Part shown: positions 7,794-11,764 of the stretch, piece by piece
How the letters are laid out: each line of letters begins with the position of its first letter
How positions within the stretch are numbered: position 1 is the stretch's first letter
From: CAYHIN01 sp964356705
Lineage (GTDB): Bacteria > Patescibacteriota > Microgenomatia > CAZETR01 > Amesbacteraceae
Reading direction: 5' to 3'
Length of the DNA: 11,764 nucleotides
NCBI GenBank assembly: GCA_964356705.1
Contig: CAYHIN010000026.1
Coordinates: forward strand, 1 to 11,764
The notes under the pieces: generated by a model
Told to the model about the DNA's origin: nothing
Databases searched by the model: none
Seen by the model: the letters and a program-made list of their open reading frames with translations, nothing else
Translations under genes and position numbers: made by a program

Positions 7794-7954
7794 TTGTGCA
7801 TTGATCTAAAAGTGTATGTAATTACAAGAAGGACTATGCATATATACGCTAATTCTAAGGTGCTCTGGGCGCGGTCAATTTTGTTAAATAACAACAGAGG
7901 GACCGAAAGAGCAAGAAGCCCTAGAAGGCCCAGATAAATTACTTTCTCAACCAT
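7790..7954 (-). CDS. Small two-helix membrane protein (54 aa), unknown function
   Basis: Not a family I recognise. I chose ATG 7954 because it starts just inside the end of the 94-aa gene (16-base overlap) and the upstream in-frame stretch, which would begin at 8119, is polar, uncharacteristic and fully covered by the 94-aa gene in another frame. The protein has two hydrophobic helices (about 5-23 and 34-49) around a short loop (NKIDRAQSTLE), with a charged N-terminus (MVEK) and basic C-terminus (RSMHK); both ends are expected inside. By eye the layout and several residues resemble residues 245-297 of the 1059-aa protein, where two helices precede the GT-C core. Its TGA overlaps the ATG of the 843-aa gene (7790-7793), so the two are likely co-translated. 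It may be an accessory subunit of that transferase or a remnant of its lost N-terminus. Confidence 0.65.
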   Translation of the reverse strand: MVEKVIYLGLLGLLALSVPLLLFNKIDRAQSTLELAYICIVLLVITYTFRSMHK

Positions 7955-8223
7955 AGAATTTTTATTGCCCCTAGTAGCATATAGATGATTGTCCAGTCCG
8001 AAAACTTTCGAATAACTATCTCTTGTATGTCGTTGCCGATCAGAAAATACAAAAAGCATGCTATGGATATGAAGAATAGTGACAATTTGAAAAAACTTCT
8101 GTCTTGACGAATTTTCCAAACGCTTAACAGGATTATCGTCGGAAATAAAAAATTTACAGTAAGGCCAGTGGCTGGTAGGAACAAGGCGTCAATAATCACT
8201 AAAAATGTAATTAAAATAATCAT
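7939..8223 (-). CDS. Small polytopic membrane protein (94 aa), unknown function
   Basis: Unrecognised hydrophobic protein with about four helices: roughly 2-18, 22-37, 47-63 and 76-91, separated by short charged turns (KIRQDRS, 37-43; NDIQEIVIRKFSD, 64-76) and ending WLRK. There is no soluble domain and no catalytic motif that I can name. The start ATG 8221-8223 overlaps the TGA of the 1059-aa gene as ATGA and there is no clear Shine-Dalgarno site, so it is probably translated by coupling. The end overlaps the 54-aa gene by 16 bases. The perfect fit between both neighbours and the long hydrophobic composition support a real gene. The first helices vaguely recall the beginning of O-antigen polymerase/ligase proteins, but it is far too short for one, so it could also be a fragment of a decayed membrane protein. 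Confidence 0.7.
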   Translation of the reverse strand: MIILITFLVIIDALFLPATGLTVNFLFPTIILLSVWKIRQDRSFFKLSLFFISIACFLYFLIGNDIQEIVIRKFSDWTIIYMLLGAIKILWLRK

Positions 8224-11200
8224 TTGCCAAAATTAAACTTAACCGCTTTTAGTATATAGACGATCCCAAGCACATATGCTGAAATAGATACAATATTCAG
8301 CACAAGAAAATTATCATATGGACGAAAGTACAGCTTTATGTTTAAGCTCATGCTGCCGTCGGGATGTATCTGATAATCAGTCTCAGGTAGGCTGGATTTA
8401 ATTACGCTGGGATCAATTTCCCAAAGGTTTGCGTAACCGAACACGAGATGGTGGTTGTCTAACCCTACTTTCTGACCACTGACTGTCATAAGCTCCCACT
8501 CATCCAGATATGGGTCTAGAAACACTAAAGATAGGGGGGTTTTGAGATCAGATATGCTGATATCATAGTCATGGCTGGCAAGTTTTTTGAACGAGAGGTT
8601 TGCCCCCTGATTTTCAAAAGAACCGGGGCTGTCTGTAATGTAAAGCTTGTTACTTTTGTATTTTGGACTTATCTTGTATAGGCTGTAATTGGTTCCAAAA
8701 TCTCTTATCTTTTCTCCCAATAGTTCTTTTACAAATGCCTTGGTTTGAAGGTCGAACAAGCCATCGGAGAACATAAAACTATGTTGGAGGTCCTCTGGGG
8801 TGTTGTTGGTGACGATAATAAACTCGACGTTATATTGTTCCAGTAAATAACCAATACTCCCATAATCTTTTTTTTCTAACCAATGGAATACGTCTTTTGC
8901 TTTATTTCCGAAGCTGAGTAGTCCTGAAAGATCGTTTTTATCAGTTAGAAGTAGAAGGGGTGACACACCGGCGTAGTATCGATCCTTTGCGAAACTATCA
9001 CGCACTACGACGCTGTTTCCAGTAAGAAGCGGCAGGGATAAATAGCGACCTACGCCTGGGTTGTGCTTCACAAACTCGATTAATTCTAGGTAATCAGGGT
9101 GGAATCCTCGTATGCCGTCACGACTCATCTGTGTAGTCCAATAAGGTAGGTTTTCGAACTCATTAAAAATAAATGGCTTCGCGTTTAATAGGGTAATGAC
9201 TATCATCGCGAACAATAAATATGATCGGTGCTTTTCTGAGCTCATCCATTTAAAAAATACAATAGAACTAACTGACAACACTGCTGCCCACTGGAAAGCA
9301 AGTGAGTATGCAAACTTGTCATACATGTTACGAAAGACAACAAATACGGGGATGTGATTTGACGACCAGATAAAGATTCCGGTCCCCCAGGGTCCGATTT
9401 GGACTGTAAAAAAGTATAGAGCTAAAACAAAACAAATGATCAAAACTGCATAGATTTCGCTCCTAGTTTTGTCCTTATGAATTAAGAGGCCGGCTGCGAT
9501 CACAATCCCTATTAGTGGAAAGCCCACAATAAGATATTTTTGATACCAAGATAAATAAATGGGCAATTGAGGCCAATGAAAATCAAGTTGAATTTTCTTG
9601 TGGTAAGAGTTTAGAAGTGGAAAGAAGCTGTTATTGATACCTGTGACTGTCCTTATCCCTTCTTCGTTTTGAACTATAAATTCCTCTGAGGTAAGACTTT
9701 TTACAGTGGCGCCTGGCAGTTGTTTGGAAAAGTTTGTGTACGGCACAAAGTACAACCAGTGAATATTTAAGGCAAAGAAAAAAATAGCCGCTCCAAGTAA
9801 ATAGAGTAGGGTTCTTAAGATATGTTTTCTGGCTATGAAAATTAGTAACGGTAAAATTGTAAGTAGGGCTGCTGCTGATAATGGAAAGGTGACAGTAAAA
9901 AAACCAAAGACTGACCATATGATTACTGTCGCCACAATCAGATAAAGCCTTTGTTCGTTAATCCCCCTGATCACTAAAAGTAGAGATAGAGGAAATAAGG
10001 ATATTAAGTACTCAGCTATCAAACGTGAGTTAAATAATGTGTAGAAGTTGAAGATAGAAAATACATACATAAACGAACAGACCAGGATTGAGACGCGCTC
10101 ATGTTTATTTAACGGTTTTAATAGATAACAAAATAAATAATAAAATGAAATTATCCCGCCGAAAATGTTTGCTGAACTGAGTAAAGCCTGGAGATTTAAA
10201 AAAGGTAAAAGTTTTTTTAGAACTAAAACAAACACAATAAAGGGGGACAGTGTAGAGGGTGGAATAATGTTTGCCAGTTGGCTTAGGCCCGTGTCTGAGA
10301 CAATTTTCGTACTATAGTTGTCTAGAAACTCATAAGGGTATAAGTAAAAGATTCTCGAGTCGTCTCCTCCTAGATAGTATGTTTTTGAAAAACCTGTCAA
10401 AAGAACAAATAGTATCCCAATAACCAACAACCCCTTTCTTGTGATTAGATCATCTAATAAAGAAATTGTGTTTGTACTGATTAGACGTATAGTTTGATTG
10501 ATTTTTTCGATTTTTTTTAAAATCGTTACTTGGAATATATATACAACAATGCTTAAAATAAATGCGATCCAAAGATACATAGACATGCGCTCAGCTAGTA
10601 GAAAATTGCCTGAGACCATGGCAATTGTAAGGATTACAAAGATACCAACGGGTATATAAAAGAAATTTAAATTGCTTGATAAAGTATCAATACCCCTACG
10701 ATATTTTTTTAATATTTTCGACTTTTCCTTCATTTTTTGAGAACTGTGAGTTTCTCTGTGAGTAGCGACCAGTGATGTGATAATCGCTATTGCTAGTGAA
10801 TAAATAATTGCTTTAACTTTATCCATCTCCACCCAAACAGACTTAATTCTGCTGTATAGGATGAAGGACATTTTACTTGGAGACCTATAGTAGGTGTCAC
10901 GAGGGAATACATATTTTGTTGTTAGAATGGGAATCTTCTTGAGATCAAGAAAGTTTGGCTTAGAGGATAATGAGGGTGTTACGATTTCAAACTCGAGAAT
11001 GTATTTCTTACCCCTTGATCTCAATATCTCAGGGAATCCAAACTGATAGTTATCGTCATTATTAAAAAATGAGAAGTCGTAGCGATTTTCGGCATACCAA
11101 TCACTGGCTCCATCTTCCTTTATCCTAAAAATCACCTGGCCGGGATTGTCCTTCAATCTAAAGTACTTGAATGATATTGAACCTAGGAAGTCATCACGAG

Positions 11201-11399
11201 ATGATATCTTGAAGAGATATTTTATGGAAGTGGGGTTTTGCTGGGTTACACTAACTTCCACCTCTGAACTTTTATAGGTATCTGTATAATTTAGTAGTTT
11301 GTGAACTTTGATGTCATTGTAGACCGAAAAGAAAAGGTATGATGCGAGGATTAATAGCCATAGTAAAAAAATCCCAATGACTATTTTTAATTTATGCAT
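8220..11399 (-). CDS. Giant GT-C-like membrane protein with N- and C-terminal extracytoplasmic beta domains (1059 aa)
   Basis: Domain order: signal-anchor helix (5-25); predicted outside beta-rich domain (about 45-165) with the pattern DDFLGSISF (69-77), GQVIFRI (87-93) and FGFPEILRSRGKKY (120-133), which resembles a carbohydrate-binding-like module found in other large surface glycosyltransferases; helices near 196-212, 245-265 and 274-292; then helix 323-338 leading into GGDDSRIF (344-351). An acidic motif in the loop after a membrane helix is the expected catalytic site of GT-C enzymes using polyprenyl-phosphate sugars. Many helices follow to about 740, including VFRNMYDKF (688-696), comparable to the FRDPTKFF motif of the 843-aa protein. 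A soluble region holds RYLSLPLL (785-792) and EFIIVTN (859-865). The C-terminal module (LVFLD, 958-962; GYANLWEIDP, 988-997) and a final helix (1030-1050) end it. The gene overlaps its neighbours by 8 and 4 bases. The transferase role is inferred from architecture. Confidence 0.82.
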   Translation of the reverse strand: MHKLKIVIGIFLLWLLILASYLFFSVYNDIKVHKLLNYTDTYKSSEVEVSVTQQNPTSIKYLFKISSRDDFLGSISFKYFRLKDNPGQVIFRIKEDGASDWYAENRYDFSFFNNDDNYQFGFPEILRSRGKKYILEFEIVTPSLSSKPNFLDLKKIPILTTKYVFPRDTYYRSPSKMSFILYSRIKSVWVEMDKVKAIIYSLAIAIITSLVATHRETHSSQKMKEKSKILKKYRRGIDTLSSNLNFFYIPVGIFVILTIAMVSGNFLLAERMSMYLWIAFILSIVVYIFQVTILKKIEKINQTIRLISTNTISLLDDLITRKGLLVIGILFVLLTGFSKTYYLGGDDSRIFYLYPYEFLDNYSTKIVSDTGLSQLANIIPPSTLSPFIVFVLVLKKLLPFLNLQALLSSANIFGGIISFYYLFCYLLKPLNKHERVSILVCSFMYVFSIFNFYTLFNSRLIAEYLISLFPLSLLLVIRGINEQRLYLIVATVIIWSVFGFFTVTFPLSAAALLTILPLLIFIARKHILRTLLYLLGAAIFFFALNIHWLYFVPYTNFSKQLPGATVKSLTSEEFIVQNEEGIRTVTGINNSFFPLLNSYHKKIQLDFHWPQLPIYLSWYQKYLIVGFPLIGIVIAAGLLIHKDKTRSEIYAVLIICFVLALYFFTVQIGPWGTGIFIWSSNHIPVFVVFRNMYDKFAYSLAFQWAAVLSVSSIVFFKWMSSEKHRSYLLFAMIVITLLNAKPFIFNEFENLPYWTTQMSRDGIRGFHPDYLELIEFVKHNPGVGRYLSLPLLTGNSVVVRDSFAKDRYYAGVSPLLLLTDKNDLSGLLSFGNKAKDVFHWLEKKDYGSIGYLLEQYNVEFIIVTNNTPEDLQHSFMFSDGLFDLQTKAFVKELLGEKIRDFGTNYSLYKISPKYKSNKLYITDSPGSFENQGANLSFKKLASHDYDISISDLKTPLSLVFLDPYLDEWELMTVSGQKVGLDNHHLVFGYANLWEIDPSVIKSSLPETDYQIHPDGSMSLNIKLYFRPYDNFLVLNIVSISAYVLGIVYILKAVKFNFGK

Positions 11400-11764
11400 T
11401 TGCCTTTCTAATCAATAATATAAATTGCGACAGTCCCAAAACTATAAAGCTGGTAATGCTAACTGTTCTAATCGCTTTGTTATATTTATCTGGTTCGAAG
11501 TATAAAGTGGCCTTGAAGTTTATTGAACCGTCGGAATTCTGGGTGTAGTAGCTGGATGAAAACTCCTTCTTTAATTGTGCTGGATCTATCTCCCACCCAT
11601 TTGCGAATCCTTGTACTGGGACATTTTGTCCTTTTTGAAATGCAAGAGGTGTGGGACCTTCAATGTATAATGTCCAATCTTTATAAAACGAGTCTAAAAA
11701 TACAAGTTTTTGTGGCTTGGATAAATTCGTAATCTCCATTGTGTAGAGTGAGTCGCGAATTTTT
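11392..11764 (-). CDS. C-terminal part of another large membrane protein, paralogous to the 1059-aa protein (partial, 123 aa visible)
   Basis: The reading frame stays open to the right edge of the window: eight codons lie upstream of the Met at 11739 (reading KIRDSLYT), so that Met is internal and the true start is outside. The visible part contains LVFLDSFYKDW, GFANGWEIDP and SDGSINFKATLYFEP, then one terminal helix and a short basic tail (IRKANA). This matches the C-terminal module of the 1059-aa protein, which has LVFLDPYLDEW, GYANLWEIDP and PDGSMSLNIKLYFRP in the same order and spacing, also before a single final helix. The missing part is therefore expected to be a GT-C-like polytopic enzyme. 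The stop (11392-11394) overlaps the start of the 1059-aa gene by 8 bases, placing it in the same transcript. Confidence 0.85.
   Translation of the reverse strand, partial: KIRDSLYTMEITNLSKPQKLVFLDSFYKDWTLYIEGPTPLAFQKGQNVPVQGFANGWEIDPAQLKKEFSSSYYTQNSDGSINFKATLYFEPDKYNKAIRTVSITSFIVLGLSQFILLIRKANA

Larger units (their letters stand above)
1944..11764 (-). other. Gapless eight-gene surface-glycan operon (continues beyond the right edge)
   Basis: Eight consecutive minus-strand genes overlap by 8, 4, 16, 4, 16, 28 and 4 bases in transcription order, leaving no intergenic base in 9.8 kb. Three junctions are exact ATGA stop-start overlaps. No internal terminator or dedicated promoter is visible, and Shine-Dalgarno sites are weak or absent at most starts, so a single transcript with translational coupling is the simplest reading. 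The promoter must lie beyond 11764. Content (GT-C-like enzymes, small membrane proteins, FAD protein, flippase, GT2) supports assembly and export of a lipid-linked glycan. Confidence 0.75.

Noticed and set aside
7955..8119. Longer start (8119) for the 54-aa membrane protein
   Set aside because: The extra 55 residues are polar and atypical and lie wholly over the 94-aa gene in another frame, while ATG 7954 gives the same short-overlap pattern as the other junctions.
2759..8223. Alternative genetic code with TGA read as glycine (Gracilibacteria/SR1)
   Set aside because: TGA ends the flippase, the 54-aa and the 1059-aa genes exactly at ATGA overlaps, and no in-frame TGA interrupts the recognised genes.
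10508..10525. Inverted repeat CGATTTT-TTTT-AAAATCG
   Set aside because: AT-only stem apart from the end pairs, inside the 1059-aa coding sequence; not a credible terminator.
11739..11739. Met at 11739 as a true start of a 115-aa protein
   Set aside because: The frame is open upstream to the window edge, and the sequence before the Met continues the similarity to the 1059-aa protein's C-terminal module.
1..11764. tRNA, rRNA, CRISPR arrays, insertion sequences, riboswitches
   Set aside because: No repeat-spacer pattern, no transposase-like frame, and practically no non-coding sequence in which such elements could lie.

Overview
The window is coding almost end to end. It reads as part of a cell-surface glycan locus from a small-genome bacterium, most likely a member of the Candidate Phyla Radiation / Patescibacteria (a Microgenomates-like lineage is my best guess). 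The basis is the gapless packing with overlapping starts and stops, the mixture of giant multi-membrane glycosyltransferase-like proteins with a flippase, a GT2 and an FAD protein, the moderate-to-low GC, and weak or absent Shine-Dalgarno sites. TGA is used as a real stop in several genes (the ATGA overlaps at 2759-2762, 7790-7793 and 8220-8223), so the TGA=Gly code of Gracilibacteria/SR1 does not apply. The lineage call is inference; no rRNA or marker gene is present.

Layout. On the plus strand, 94-1947 encodes a complete glutamine-dependent asparagine synthase-type amidotransferase, possibly translated from a leaderless mRNA. It converges on the minus-strand block, and the two stop codons overlap in TTAG (1944-1947). 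Everything from 1944 to the right edge is one minus-strand block without a single intergenic base. In transcription order it holds: the C-terminal end of a large membrane protein (11764-11392, 5' part outside the window); a 1059-residue GT-C-like membrane protein with extracytoplasmic beta domains at both ends (11399-8220); two small membrane proteins of 94 and 54 residues (8223-7939 and 7954-7790); an 843-residue GT-C-like membrane protein with a large C-terminal extracytoplasmic part (7793-5262); an FAD-dependent oxidoreductase of the amine-oxidase / UDP-galactopyranose-mutase-like superfamily (5277-3988); a Wzx-type polysaccharide flippase (4015-2759); and a soluble family-2 glycosyltransferase (2762-1944).

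How they may work together (inference): the GT2 would add a sugar to a lipid-linked acceptor on the cytoplasmic face and the Wzx-like protein would flip the product. The giant membrane proteins look like GT-C enzymes that use polyprenyl-phosphate sugars outside the membrane, with carbohydrate-binding-like domains to hold the acceptor. The FAD protein probably modifies a sugar or lipid precursor. The initiating transferase, any Wzy polymerase and any ligase are not in the window.

Most notable points: at least two, probably three, of the giant membrane proteins share a C-terminal module (FLD..Y..W ... G.AN.WEIDP), so this is a tandem paralogous array. The 843-residue protein begins almost directly at its first extracytoplasmic-loop motif and seems to lack the membrane helix that precedes this motif in its 1059-residue neighbour. 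The 54-residue protein just upstream resembles a two-helix segment of that same neighbour.
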